Assembly (NCBI RefSeq): GCF_000758545.1
Contig: NZ_CP009279.1
Span: forward strand, 4,712,001-4,776,000
DNA length: 64,000 bases
Source of the DNA: Paenibacillus sp. FSL H7-0737
GTDB taxonomy: Bacteria; Bacillota; Bacilli; Paenibacillales; Paenibacillaceae
Direction of reading: 5' to 3'
Positions 8,696 through 18,085 of the stretch are shown piece by piece. Numbering within the stretch: the stretch's first letter is position 1; each line of letters opens with the position of its first letter. Position numbers and translations under genes: made by a program. The notes beneath the pieces are model-generated. The model was not told where the DNA came from, did no database searches, and saw nothing but the letters and a program-made list of their open reading frames with translations.

Positions 8696-8911
8696 TTAGG
8701 ACTCGCTGGCAAAGGATAACCCCTTTACAGTGAGCGCACGCCGTAGTACATCAATCCCTTTTGGTCCCATCCCATGGAGCTGCAGAAGCTCTGACTCAGT
8801 GAGCTTACTGATTTGGTGAATCTGTGTATACCCAGCACCATGAAGTGCTCGAAGTGCAGGCTTAGATAGTCCACTCGGTAGATCAGATTCTGTTCCATTA
8901 AACATAGACAT
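8696..8911 (-). CDS. Small helix-hairpin-helix / alpha-CTD-like protein
   Basis: A 71-residue protein whose body (GLSKPALRALHGAGYTQI, then LTESELLQLHGMGPKGIDVL) matches the helix-hairpin-helix fold seen at the C-terminus of RNA polymerase alpha and in small DNA-binding proteins. ATG 8911 is chosen because AGGGAG lies 6 bases upstream; other in-frame starts (8929 GTG, 8917) sit on or before that site. It begins 14 bases after the glpK stop and is probably co-transcribed with it. DNA or nucleic-acid binding is inferred from the fold; no specific role is known. Confidence 0.75.
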   Translation of the reverse strand: MSMFNGTESDLPSGLSKPALRALHGAGYTQIHQISKLTESELLQLHGMGPKGIDVLRRALTVKGLSFASES

Positions 8912-8925
8912 ATGCATCTCCCTGA

Positions 8926-10419
8926 TCACTGATATCTTTCATGTTTTTCCCAGCCCATGGTACGCGCTACAGCGTCTTTCCAGGCGTTGTAACGTCGTTC
9001 ACGCTCATCTATACCCATTACAGGTGAAAAGACCCTCTCAGCTTTGTTAAAGCTTTCTAGCTGCTCTCTTGTCCAAACTCCTGAGGTTAATCCAGCCAGA
9101 AGTGCTGCTCCCAGCGCAGTCGTCTCCGCATATGTAGTTCGAGTAACTTCACTACCGAGGATATCAGACTGAAACTGCATCAGCAAATCATTACGAACCG
9201 CTCCACCATCTACACGAAGTCCGGTCAATGGCATGCCTGCATCTTTTTCCATCGCCCCAATTACATCTCTAGACTGAAATGCTAATGACTCTAACGTTGC
9301 TCTTACCAAATGCCCCGAGGTGGTTCCTCTAGTTAGACCGAAGACTGCTCCACGTGCATACATATCCCAATAAGGGGCACCTAGTCCAGTAAAAGCAGGT
9401 ACGACGACAACCCCTTCACTGTCCTCTACTTCCCGCGCTTTGTCTTCCGAGCCTGCCGGCTCCGTTATGAGTCCTAACCCCTCCTGAAGCCATTGTACAG
9501 CCGCTCCGGCTACAAACACACTGCCCTCGAGTGCATAATAGAGCTCATCCCCCATTCCCCATGCTACAGTGGTCAACAACCCATGACTGGAGACTACAGC
9601 TTCTGTACCTGTATTCATCAGAATAAAGCATCCAGTTCCATATGTGTTTTTGGCACTGCCGGGTTCAAGACAAGTATGTCCAAACAAAGCAGCTTGTTGA
9701 TCCCCCAATACAGAGTGAATAGGTATTTCTGTCCCGAACCACTGCGCGTCTGCTGCTCCAAATTCACTACCGGACATCCTCACTTCTGGCAGGATGGAGC
9801 GTGGTACACGAAGCTCCTCCATTAGCACTTCGTCCCAGCAGCGCTCATGTAGATTATATAGCATCGTACGCGATGCATTAGTTACATCAGTAGCATGTAC
9901 AGCCCCGCCAGTAAGCTTCCAGATTAGCCAGCTGTCTACTGTCCCAGCTAGTAGCTCGCCATTATTCGCCCGCTCTCGTGCGCCTTCTACATGATCAAGA
10001 ATCCAGGAGAATTTTGTTGCAGAAAAATAAGCATCCACAACGAGTCCCGTCTTGCTAGCAATGAGTCCCTCTAACCCCTTACTCTTGATCTCTTCACACA
10101 GCTCTGCAGTACGTCTGTCCTGCCACACAATCGCAGGATAAATCGGCTTGCCTGTTGCTCTATCCCAGATCAGGGCCGTTTCCCTCTGATTTGTAATTCC
10201 AATGGAATATACTTCCTGAGGTGTTATCCCGCCCTGAGTAATCGCATCTCTTGCAGCTGCAAGCTGTGACGCCCAAATTTGCTCTGGGTCATGCTCCACC
10301 CAGCCAGGGTGTGGGAAAGATTGTTCAACCTCATATTGCCCTTGTGAGACGATTCTAGCGTCCTCATCGAACACTATGGCTCGTGAACTGGTAGTCCCTT
10401 GGTCTAAAGATAAAATCAT
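8926..10419 (-). CDS. glpK: Glycerol kinase
   Basis: Phosphorylates glycerol to sn-glycerol 3-phosphate in the cytoplasm. FGGY-kinase features are clear: the N-terminal phosphate loop DQGTTSSRAIVFD, the glycerol-contact region NQRETALIWDR, GDQQAALFG and the C-terminal DGGAVRND. At 497 residues it has the usual length. ATG 10419 lies 7 bases from GGGAGG; the longer TTG reading at 10434 would overlap that site. No glpF or glpD is adjacent, so the gene stands apart from a classical glp operon. A small HhH protein follows. Confidence 0.96.
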   Translation of the reverse strand: MILSLDQGTTSSRAIVFDEDARIVSQGQYEVEQSFPHPGWVEHDPEQIWASQLAAARDAITQGGITPQEVYSIGITNQRETALIWDRATGKPIYPAIVWQDRRTAELCEEIKSKGLEGLIASKTGLVVDAYFSATKFSWILDHVEGARERANNGELLAGTVDSWLIWKLTGGAVHATDVTNASRTMLYNLHERCWDEVLMEELRVPRSILPEVRMSGSEFGAADAQWFGTEIPIHSVLGDQQAALFGHTCLEPGSAKNTYGTGCFILMNTGTEAVVSSHGLLTTVAWGMGDELYYALEGSVFVAGAAVQWLQEGLGLITEPAGSEDKAREVEDSEGVVVVPAFTGLGAPYWDMYARGAVFGLTRGTTSGHLVRATLESLAFQSRDVIGAMEKDAGMPLTGLRVDGGAVRNDLLMQFQSDILGSEVTRTTYAETTALGAALLAGLTSGVWTREQLESFNKAERVFSPVMGIDERERRYNAWKDAVARTMGWEKHERYQ

Positions 10420-10489
10420 TTGATGGCCTCCCAAGCATAAACAATGAGATATGTTCCACGATGAACAAGATTAATGTGTTTGTTTCAAC

Positions 10490-10516
10490 AAAAAGCACCT
10501 CTGCTGTCAGAGGCGC
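10490..10516 (-). terminator. Terminator after resE
   Basis: On the minus strand GCGCCTCTG / CAGAGGTGC forms a stem followed by TTTTTG. It separates resE from the upstream region of glpK. Confidence 0.85.
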
Positions 10517-10537
10517 TATCACACATTGTGTTTGGAA

Positions 10538-11974
10538 TTACTGTTTTTCGACAGGAAGTCTTAGGGTAAAGGTTGTACTTTCGCCCAACTTACTGGAAGC
10601 TGAAATGGTTCCGTGATGCGACTCAACAATATTTTTAACAATCGCAAGCCCGAGTCCCGTTCCACCTGATTCTCCCCGTACACGTGCCTTATCGGCTTTG
10701 TAGAAACGATCAAATATATAAGGCAGATCTTCCTGCGGAATGCCGACGCCTTCATCCTGAATTTTAATTTCAAAATAGCGACGCCCTTCTAAGACACAAG
10801 TTCCTGTATGAACTGTGATCTTCTTGCCACCCTGCGTATGACGAAAAGCATTATCGAGCAAATTGGTTAAGACCTGCTCAAGCTTATCTTCATCCGCTGC
10901 CTTAAGAACAAGGACATCGCTCTCTTTATTTAGCTGCAGATGAATATCACGCTCTTTCGCACGTACGGAAAATTTGCGATACACTCGTTCCAGCAGTTCG
11001 TTCACATCTACTTCTGCCTTCAACATATCCGTATGTCCAGCTTCCATTCGCGCAAGGTCGAGCAGATCCTTTACAAGACGTCCCATACGGAGCGATTCAT
11101 CATGAATGACCTGAATCAGTTCACTGCTTTCCTCTGGTGAAGATGCCATGCCGTCAAGTAAAGCCTCACTATAACCTTGCATCATCGATAATGGCGTCCG
11201 AATCTCATGAGAGACGTTTGCCACGAAGTCACGGCGCATTTTTTCGAGTCGTACTTCTTCAGTCACATCACGCAGAACAGCAACCACTCCACGAATGCTA
11301 CCCTCAGAATATAAAGGTGCCATATGGACGGACCACACGCCCTGCCGGACATGTACATTAGAACGCTCATCGCCGCCTTCTTTCAACGTGCTCAAAAATA
11401 AAGGACGCAGGGGAGGTGGAACATTACTCTCAGCCGTTTCCGTATGAGGTTCAATGTCACTCTCTTGTTCCCACTCTAAATCGCTCCAGCTCTCAAGTAG
11501 TGATTGACCATGCGGGTTGGTCAGAATAATCTGGCCTTCGATGTCAAAGGTGATTACAGCATCACTCATGCTGCGTAATACACTGGATAGATGGCCCTTC
11601 TCATGGTGCAGACTGCGAATATTCTCTTCCAACTCCTCAGCCATATGGTTGAAGGAAGTCGCCAATTGGCCAATCTCGTCACTTGTGACCAGCGTCAGCC
11701 TTGTTCCGTATTCACCACGTCGAATGTTGTTTGCAGCCTCGATGACACGTTGCATCGGCTGAGTGATCTTGGTAAACAAGAACAACGCGAAGAATGTCGT
11801 CAAAGAAAATCCGATCATGCACGTATACATAAATAAACGTTTGATATCGCCGGAATTAGCAAAGTTGCTGTCGATATAGGGAAGTAGAAACAACCCGAGT
11901 GTAATAAGCACGACAGCGACCAGGCAGATGATCGTGACCCACAGCTTGCCGACAAGACTTCTCCAGAAGTTCAC
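10538..11974 (-). CDS. resE: Sensor histidine kinase ResE-like
   Basis: Membrane kinase partner of ResD, controlling respiration and redox genes. Order: TM1 (about 12-31), a very short outside loop, TM2 (about 45-67), HAMP (ITQPMQRVIEAANNIRRGEY), a PAS domain (SMSDAVITFDIEGQIILTNP), HisKA with phospho-accepting histidine in NVSHEIRTPL, and an HATPase domain (DNAFRH, GVGIPQ, GGTGLGLAIV). It follows resD directly, its start abutting the resD stop. Compared with Bacillus subtilis ResE (about 589 residues) it is 478 long and lacks the large outside domain, so sensing must rely on the PAS domain or the membrane part. Confidence 0.92.
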   Translation of the reverse strand: MNFWRSLVGKLWVTIICLVAVVLITLGLFLLPYIDSNFANSGDIKRLFMYTCMIGFSLTTFFALFLFTKITQPMQRVIEAANNIRRGEYGTRLTLVTSDEIGQLATSFNHMAEELEENIRSLHHEKGHLSSVLRSMSDAVITFDIEGQIILTNPHGQSLLESWSDLEWEQESDIEPHTETAESNVPPPLRPLFLSTLKEGGDERSNVHVRQGVWSVHMAPLYSEGSIRGVVAVLRDVTEEVRLEKMRRDFVANVSHEIRTPLSMMQGYSEALLDGMASSPEESSELIQVIHDESLRMGRLVKDLLDLARMEAGHTDMLKAEVDVNELLERVYRKFSVRAKERDIHLQLNKESDVLVLKAADEDKLEQVLTNLLDNAFRHTQGGKKITVHTGTCVLEGRRYFEIKIQDEGVGIPQEDLPYIFDRFYKADKARVRGESGGTGLGLAIVKNIVESHHGTISASSKLGESTTFTLRLPVEKQ

Positions 11975-12691
11975 TTATTTAGGTACCTCAAGTTTGTAGC
12001 CTACACCCCATACAGTTGTAATCATCGCCGCGGATTCCGGTGATACTTTATTCAGTTTTTCACGAAGACGCTTAACATGGGTATCGACTGTACGCAAATC
12101 TCCGAAAAACTCATAATTCCAAACATCTTTAAGTAGTTCTTCACGAGAGAACACTTTATCCGGTGAAATCGCCAAATAATGCAGCAGTTCGTATTCTTTC
12201 GGTGTCAGACTCACTTCTTCACCGCCAGCAGTTACTCGGTGTGCGTCATGCTCAATAATAAGATGAGTGAATACAATGTTATTACTGGAGTTGCTCTCTT
12301 TGGACAAAAATGCTGTTGCTGAAGAACGGCGCATAATGGCCTTCACGCGATAAATCACTTCGCGAGGACTAAATGGCTTCACGACATAATCATCCGCGCC
12401 CATTTCAAAGCCCTGTACACGATTAATCTCTTCGCCTTTAGCTGTAAGCATTAAGACAGGTGTCGATTTGACCCCTCTGAGTCGGGTCAGCACTTCCATT
12501 CCATCAATGCCAGGCAGCATAACATCCAGCAAAATTAGACCGTAGTCATTTGCTGTTGCTTTGCGAAGAGCGATTTCGCCATCTTCAGCTTCGTCGATTT
12601 CATAACCTTCTTTTTCAAGATACATCTTTAGCAGGCGGCGAATGCGTTCCTCATCATCCACTACCAGAATTCTGTTTAAATGATCTGCCAT
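11975..12691 (-). CDS. resD: Response regulator ResD
   Basis: OmpR-family regulator: receiver domain with acidic pocket VVDDEE, phospho-acceptor aspartate in LLDVMLPG (about residue 56) and lysine in DDYVVKPF, then a winged-helix DNA-binding domain (SPDKVFSREELLKDVW, RTVDTHVKRLREKL). It is 238 residues, as expected. Adjacent resABC and resE and the matching Bacillus subtilis order support the ResD name. It regulates anaerobic and cytochrome genes in that organism. AAGGGG lies upstream of the ATG. Confidence 0.95.
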   Translation of the reverse strand: MADHLNRILVVDDEERIRRLLKMYLEKEGYEIDEAEDGEIALRKATANDYGLILLDVMLPGIDGMEVLTRLRGVKSTPVLMLTAKGEEINRVQGFEMGADDYVVKPFSPREVIYRVKAIMRRSSATAFLSKESNSSNNIVFTHLIIEHDAHRVTAGGEEVSLTPKEYELLHYLAISPDKVFSREELLKDVWNYEFFGDLRTVDTHVKRLREKLNKVSPESAAMITTVWGVGYKLEVPK

Positions 12692-12768
12692 TTCACAACA
12701 ACCCCTTCATCAAATACAGTAGAACGTAACCTTAAATCCATTGTGCTGTGTTAGCAGGTAAACTATGC

Positions 12769-14031
12769 TCAGTCCGTCCCCGCATAAGAATGAAGTCCGG
12801 CGATGACTAGATTAACGCCAACTAAGGTAAACATTACGACCAAAAAACCTAGAACGGCAAGCCAGGCAGATTTTCGCCCTTGCCATCCACGAGCCAATCG
12901 TAAATGAAGATAAGCACTATAGAAGAGCCAAGTAACGAGTGCCCAGACTTCTTTGGGGTCCCATCCCCAGAATCTTCCCCAGGCTATTTGCGCCCATATC
13001 ATTGCAAAAATCAAAGCGCCTAATGTGAAAATAGGAAAGCCAATGGCTATCGCCCTATACGTTATCTCATCTAGATCGCCTTCATCAATCCCCTCCATAA
13101 CCGGGTGAATCGCTGCGCCTAGTGGCTTGCGTACGATCAAGCGAAGAATTCCGTAAAGGAGTAATCCGGAAAGAATCGACCAGATTACAGTATTAAACTT
13201 CCGGCCAGCATTCACACCATTCATCCATGAAGGAGCTTCAAAGAGAGGTTCTTTCATGCCAAGAAACGACTGGAAGCTTTCTATTTCGCTATTGTGAGGA
13301 GCCACAATCGGCGGCATTCGATAACTCACTTTCTCTATTGTACTATTTTCCTGCCCTGCGCTGTCAATCGTAACGTTGGGACGGACAAAAACAGTCTCAT
13401 AACCTGCTCCGCGGAAAGCAAAAACTGAACCCAGAAACCCAATTATAACAATGATTGAAAAGAGAGTAAATTCAATCAGTCTCTGTTGCTTACGATCCGC
13501 CTTCTCTTTACTGGAAAAATTAACAGTCCGTAGCAGATACATCAGCCCTGCCGCAAAACCTACCGCGAAAAAGGATTCACCTAGTGCTGCCAGTGTTACG
13601 TGAATCTTGAGATAGTTCGATTGCAGGGATGGAATTAACGGCTGAACCTCCTGTGGAAATACAGCTGCGTACGCCATCACAATAATGCTAATTGGAACTG
13701 CAAACAGACCGAGAATAACTTTGCGATAGATCGCGTACATCACTGTAAAGGCTACCATAACCATCATGGATAAGAAAGTCATGAACTCATACATATTGCT
13801 GACTGGAATATGTCCTGCACCAAACCAACGTGTAAAGAAATAAATAAGATGAAAGATAAGACCTATAGAAGAAACAATAAAAGCTATTTTACCCCATCGA
13901 GCAGTATGTTCCTCTGGCTTGCGGCCCGACCACTTGCGACCCATGATAGCGATAGTGAATAACATAAACGACCCGCTGTATAATAAGAATGCGGCAATAA
14001 AGACGGCACTGCTGATATCGAGCAAGCTCAT
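12769..14031 (-). CDS. resC: Cytochrome c assembly protein ResC/CcsB
   Basis: Polytopic membrane protein of the system II cytochrome c maturation complex, handling heme export and attachment together with ResB. Many hydrophobic helices are seen, with the tryptophan-rich WWD signature GRFWGWDPKEVWALVTWL near residue 345. It has 420 residues. The start overlaps the resB stop (ATGA), indicating translational coupling. AGGAGG precedes the start. Confidence 0.94.
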   Translation of the reverse strand: MSLLDISSAVFIAAFLLYSGSFMLFTIAIMGRKWSGRKPEEHTARWGKIAFIVSSIGLIFHLIYFFTRWFGAGHIPVSNMYEFMTFLSMMVMVAFTVMYAIYRKVILGLFAVPISIIVMAYAAVFPQEVQPLIPSLQSNYLKIHVTLAALGESFFAVGFAAGLMYLLRTVNFSSKEKADRKQQRLIEFTLFSIIVIIGFLGSVFAFRGAGYETVFVRPNVTIDSAGQENSTIEKVSYRMPPIVAPHNSEIESFQSFLGMKEPLFEAPSWMNGVNAGRKFNTVIWSILSGLLLYGILRLIVRKPLGAAIHPVMEGIDEGDLDEITYRAIAIGFPIFTLGALIFAMIWAQIAWGRFWGWDPKEVWALVTWLFYSAYLHLRLARGWQGRKSAWLAVLGFLVVMFTLVGVNLVIAGLHSYAGTD

Positions 14032-15713
14032 GTAAGGCCTCCTCCATTATCTATTGATTTTTCATCGACTACCATATCTACTTTTTCTAAAATAGAAACG
14101 ATCTCACGACGGAAACCGAACCAATTCTTGTTCGTATGTCCTCCGAGTATTAGCTCTCCGTTTACAACGGTAAGCCAGATGCGTCTATGCTGCCAGTAAA
14201 ATCCAAGGATTAAACCCAGCATCACGATTGCTGCACCTAACCATACAAAAGGCATTGCACGATCAATACGTATATTCAAGTATGTAGTCGATTCCGAAAA
14301 ATCAACATCGCTCATGTTGTCCACTTCAAGCTCAAGAAATCTATTGCTGCCACCAAGCTTATCGTTAATAGCCACCTGCTGAAACTGAGACTTATCTACC
14401 TGCTTAGGAAAATAGAAGTACTGCTGCCCTTCCGCTGGCAAATTCGGTCCTTGAATCAAGAATAAGAATGCTGGTGCATTCGGATAAGGCGACTTAGATA
14501 TCGGCTGACCATCCTCATTCAGTCCAAAATCCATATACTTCTCTTTTAAAGTCATCGTATAGGGTCCCGCTGTAATTGTACGCTGCGGATTCTTCATATC
14601 CAGTTTGAATTTACCGTACGACTCCCCAGTGGTGGAATTTTTAAGCACAGGCTGTACAGAACGCAGTACAGGTGTTAGATCATAATCAAACTGATACGCT
14701 TTCAATCCTTTATAATCCAAAGGTGAGTTTACTTGGATATTATGCGTTGTCGCCTCGGTAAGCTGCGGTTCCTTAGTAGGATCTGCGCAATCCGCGGTAC
14801 ATTTATAAAGCACTGCTTTAGTTTGGAATAATTTTGGAAGGATCTTTTTGCCTCGAAACTCCGCAGGCATCTCTTCATCTGTGTAGAACTCTACGGTGAA
14901 TTTCTCGTTTTTTAAATAGTAGGTAGTATCCGGAATCTGTGTAATCTCCCCTTGCGGGAAAGCAAGATGCTGATCCATGTTGAGACCCGGCAATCCTCTT
15001 GCCAGTACAGCAAGTAAAAAAATAATCAAACCAATATGTATTACGTAAGGCCCCCAGCGGCTGAAGCGGTGTTTCTCTGCCAGCAGAGCTCCTCCATCCG
15101 TCTTGACTCGGTAGCCCTTTTTACGCATAGGCTGAACCACCCGAGCAACCCAAGCTTCTGGTTCTTCTTGCACTTCAGTAACTAGCACAGCCTTTTGCCG
15201 AGTTAAGAACTGACGATGTTTCCGAATCTTCTGCCTAGTTAATGCCTTATATAGCGGAAGTACTCTGTCCAAACTACAAATGACTAATGAAGCACCAATC
15301 ATTACGAGTAGAGTCACAAACCACCAGGATTCGTATGTATGTGAAAGTCCAAGCTTATAGTAGATGTCCCCAGCTGTTCCGTACTCCTGCTTATAATAAC
15401 TCGATGCATCAATATTAAGGAAAGTACTCTCCTGAGGGAAAATGGTTCCCAGCATAGATCCTAACAGTGTCAAAACGATTAGATATATCGCTATTTTGAC
15501 AGATGAAAAAAAGTTCCAAACTCGATCAATAATGCTTGGATTAACACGCTGCGAACGACGGGCTACACCATCATAACGCATTTCCAGATTCTCGCCCCAG
15601 TCCGATTCTTTGCCAAGCGGTTTTCCGCATGCTTCACATAGAACAGTGCCTACAGGGTTCTGATGGCCGCATTCACATTTGGTATTGGTTATAAAAGCTT
15701 CGCGTTCACTCAT
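14028..15713 (-). CDS. resB: Cytochrome c biogenesis protein ResB
   Basis: Second core subunit of system II cytochrome c synthase. An N-terminal zinc-ribbon-like segment (CECGHQNPVGTVLCEACGK) is followed by membrane helices, a large extracytoplasmic domain (about residues 240-480) and a last helix near 490-510. The four-cysteine ribbon is an addition relative to a minimal ResB. ATG 15713 overlaps the resA stop as TGATG, so the two genes are coupled; a TTG one codon upstream is the alternative. It sits in resA-resB-resC order. Confidence 0.94.
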   Translation of the reverse strand: MSEREAFITNTKCECGHQNPVGTVLCEACGKPLGKESDWGENLEMRYDGVARRSQRVNPSIIDRVWNFFSSVKIAIYLIVLTLLGSMLGTIFPQESTFLNIDASSYYKQEYGTAGDIYYKLGLSHTYESWWFVTLLVMIGASLVICSLDRVLPLYKALTRQKIRKHRQFLTRQKAVLVTEVQEEPEAWVARVVQPMRKKGYRVKTDGGALLAEKHRFSRWGPYVIHIGLIIFLLAVLARGLPGLNMDQHLAFPQGEITQIPDTTYYLKNEKFTVEFYTDEEMPAEFRGKKILPKLFQTKAVLYKCTADCADPTKEPQLTEATTHNIQVNSPLDYKGLKAYQFDYDLTPVLRSVQPVLKNSTTGESYGKFKLDMKNPQRTITAGPYTMTLKEKYMDFGLNEDGQPISKSPYPNAPAFLFLIQGPNLPAEGQQYFYFPKQVDKSQFQQVAINDKLGGSNRFLELEVDNMSDVDFSESTTYLNIRIDRAMPFVWLGAAIVMLGLILGFYWQHRRIWLTVVNGELILGGHTNKNWFGFRREIVSILEKVDMVVDEKSIDNGGGLT

Positions 15714-16234
15714 CAATCCACCAGCTTCCCAATTTGATCATCTAGTGAATCTAAATCAAGCTGGCCAATATGAATGCTGTCAATTTTACCCTTTGCATTA
15801 ATAAAAAAAGTAGTGGGGAGCGGAGAAATACCATAACTTCGTACAGCGTCTCGTCCCGTGTCCATCAAAATCGGAAAATCAATATTGACTTGCTTCACAA
15901 AATTCTCGACAGTCATCTGATCTTCACCTACGTTGATTCCAATAACGACTACATCTTTGTCCTTCCATTTTTCCCATTGTGCTTGGAGAGCCGGCATTTC
16001 TTTTACACATGGCGTGCACCATGAGCCCCAGAAATTCAGCACAATAGCCTTACCCTTATACTCGTCTAACGTATGCCCAAGTCCATCAAGACCCAGCAAA
16101 TCAATGGCAGGCGCTTTACTACCTTCCTCTGGTTTTCCGCTTCCACCAAATACAGAGGAACCAATTGCATAACCACCCACTAGAACGATTAGAAACAGAA
16201 TTACGATTTGAATTGGTTTTCTCGCTTTACCCAC
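15713..16234 (-). CDS. resA: Thiol-disulfide oxidoreductase ResA
   Basis: Membrane-anchored thioredoxin-fold protein that reduces the CXXCH cysteines of apocytochrome c on the outer side. One N-terminal transmembrane anchor (IQIVILFLIVLVGGYAIG) is followed by a thioredoxin domain with the active site WGSWCTPCVKEM and the cis-proline region SPLPTTFFI. It starts with GTG 16234 behind AAGGGGG with 8 bases spacing. First gene of the resABCDE run; promoter features were not resolved. Confidence 0.95.
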   Translation of the reverse strand: MGKARKPIQIVILFLIVLVGGYAIGSSVFGGSGKPEEGSKAPAIDLLGLDGLGHTLDEYKGKAIVLNFWGSWCTPCVKEMPALQAQWEKWKDKDVVVIGINVGEDQMTVENFVKQVNIDFPILMDTGRDAVRSYGISPLPTTFFINAKGKIDSIHIGQLDLDSLDDQIGKLVD

Positions 16235-16354
16235 ATGTAAAGCCCCCTTCTGTGACGCAACTCATACTTATGTTGTAAGGTGTGAACATCCTATGAACAT
16301 TATAGCGAATTTCGTCACAGTATTAGGGGGTTTAATTGTGAATATTGTGTGTCT

Positions 16355-17113
16355 TTATGACTCTTTACGTGGAGTTCTTTCTTTGAGTAATCCTGCTTTG
16401 GCAATTTGCTGCAGATGGTTAATTTCATCTTTAGTCAAATGACGGTAAGATCCACGTTTAAGATTTTGCAGCATAATATCCCCGAATGAAATCCGCTTCA
16501 GACGGAGAACGGGGTGTGAAATCGCATCAAACATGCGTCGTACCTGACGGTTACGTCCCTCGTGAATCGTAATGCTGATTACTGCTTCTTTATTCGCTTC
16601 ATCAATATCTTTGTACTCTACTTCGGCAGGCGCTGTCATACCATCTTCCAGCTTGATCCCAGCCTTTAGCTTGTCCAGTGCAGTACCGTGCGGAATACCC
16701 TTGACCGTAGCGTGATACGTCTTAGGTACATGATGCTTAGGATGGGTAAGCAAGTTAGCGAAATCTCCATCATTCGTTAACAGCAGCAGTCCTTCCGTAT
16801 CATAATCCAGACGGCCTACAGGGTAAACCCGTTCTGTAATTCCTTTAAGGTAGTCTGTTACAACCTTGCGACCCTTTGGATCGGAAGCACTTGTAATGAC
16901 TCCTTTAGGTTTGTTGAACATAATATAGATTTTGTTCTCGCCCCGGATCAGTCTACCGGAGACTTTAATAATATCTGTTGCGGGGTCCACCTTCGTGCCA
17001 AGCGTAGTTACGAGTTCCCCGTTGACTTCCACTTTACCGGCCAAAATCATTTCTTCACACTTACGTCTGGACGCCACACCTGCCTGCGCCAAAATTTTCT
17101 GTAATCTTTCCAT
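16355..17113 (-). CDS. rluB: 23S rRNA pseudouridine synthase RluB-type
   Basis: Pseudouridine synthase of the RsuA/RluB family, expected to modify helix 89 of 23S rRNA (U2605 in E. coli numbering). An N-terminal S4 RNA-binding domain (ILAQAGVASRRKCEEMILAG) is followed by the catalytic domain with GRLDYDTEGLLLLTND carrying the catalytic aspartate, and the RQVRRMFDAI motif. At 252 residues it is normal. Its position between spmB and resA matches ypuL in Bacillus subtilis. GAGGTG lies 11 bases before the ATG. Confidence 0.94.
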   Translation of the reverse strand: MERLQKILAQAGVASRRKCEEMILAGKVEVNGELVTTLGTKVDPATDIIKVSGRLIRGENKIYIMFNKPKGVITSASDPKGRKVVTDYLKGITERVYPVGRLDYDTEGLLLLTNDGDFANLLTHPKHHVPKTYHATVKGIPHGTALDKLKAGIKLEDGMTAPAEVEYKDIDEANKEAVISITIHEGRNRQVRRMFDAISHPVLRLKRISFGDIMLQNLKRGSYRHLTKDEINHLQQIAKAGLLKERTPRKES

Positions 17114-17133
17114 TTTCGACTAGTCACCTCAGA

Positions 17134-17478
17134 TTAATGATAACCATCAGAGGGATAAATCACAAGTTCATTCCATGGAAAAAATGCGCCTGGGCAGTAA
17201 TTATTGTGGGGTTCGATGATTAAAGGGGAGATTTGGTAGCGCTCTACCAGTTCTAAAATGAGTTTACCTGTGGCAAATAGCTGTTCCTTCCTTCCAGATA
17301 ATGGAGGAATGCCATCTTCCCTGCTGAAATCACCTTCCAAGCAAATGTGAATATACTCCGGATCGGTCAGCAGTGGTGCTGCATAAATGGCTCCGTCCAC
17401 ACCAACCCAGAAATCAAAGCCTTTGCCATTAATGGAAGTACAGCGAGACTGATGCAGAATAAAACCTTTGTAGTTCAT
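17134..17478 (-). CDS. Small amidase/PGRP-like domain protein in the spm cluster
   Basis: A 114-residue protein not clearly named. Its layout recalls a shortened peptidoglycan-recognition/N-acetylmuramoyl-L-alanine amidase (Amidase_2) domain: FILHQSRC where such enzymes have the first zinc histidine, HICLEGDFS like their central strand, a helix KEQLFATGKLILELVERY, and PHNNYCPGAFFPW resembling the final HxxxxCPG segment. There is no signal peptide. ATG 17478 follows GGAGGGAGG with 9 bases spacing; the frame is open to 17514. It lies between spmB and rluB, suggesting expression with spore genes. Enzyme activity is uncertain. Confidence 0.62.
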   Translation of the reverse strand: MNYKGFILHQSRCTSINGKGFDFWVGVDGAIYAAPLLTDPEYIHICLEGDFSREDGIPPLSGRKEQLFATGKLILELVERYQISPLIIEPHNNYCPGAFFPWNELVIYPSDGYH

Positions 17479-17544
17479 AGCGGATTGCCTCCCTCCACAT
17501 TGCTGCAATAGCATATGTCGAGGAAGGAAAGGGGGTGACGCCTC

Positions 17545-18078
17545 CTACCCAAAAAGCAGGAGGCAGACCGCGATCGCGGCGACGAAGCCAACAACATCGG
17601 AGAATAGACCTACCTTAAGTGCATAACGTCCGTTACGCACACCAACGGCTCCAAAATAAACCGTTAATACATAGAGCGTTGTGTCCGTGCTGCCTTGTAT
17701 GGTGGAGGCAATCATGCCGATTAGAGAATCCGGACCATGAACGCGAATCAGATCCGTGGTATAAGCAAGCGAGCCTGTCCCAGTGAGGGGCCGCAGAAGG
17801 CCGAGCGGCAGTACTTCTGGAGGTACGCCAAGTCCCCGCAGAGCAGGAGATATGAATCCCATTAGGAAGTCGAGTGCGCCCGATGCGCGAAAGACGCTGA
17901 TCGCCACAAGCATTCCCACAAGATGAGGAATAATCGCGATTGCCGTTCCAAATCCATCCTTCGCCCCTTCAACAAATGACTCATACACCGGGACTTTACG
18001 CGTAAAAGCATAGAGCGGGATGAACGTAATCATGACCGGAATCGCCCATGCCGATAGGAGACTGATTAACTGGTACAA
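17545..18078 (-). CDS. spmB: Spore maturation protein B
   Basis: Membrane protein with a gate-like nucleoside-transporter fold, needed with SpmA for full spore core dehydration in Bacillus subtilis. It is 177 residues with several helices and conserved stretches GAKDGFGTAIAIIPHLVG, RPLTGTGSLAY and GSTDTTLYVLTVYFG. It starts with TTG 18078 behind GGGTGAG; no ATG is available in frame. It follows spmA by 7 bases in the dacB-spmA-spmB operon. Confidence 0.95.
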   Translation of the reverse strand: MYQLISLLSAWAIPVMITFIPLYAFTRKVPVYESFVEGAKDGFGTAIAIIPHLVGMLVAISVFRASGALDFLMGFISPALRGLGVPPEVLPLGLLRPLTGTGSLAYTTDLIRVHGPDSLIGMIASTIQGSTDTTLYVLTVYFGAVGVRNGRYALKVGLFSDVVGFVAAIAVCLLLFG

Positions 18079-18085
18079 GTCATGC

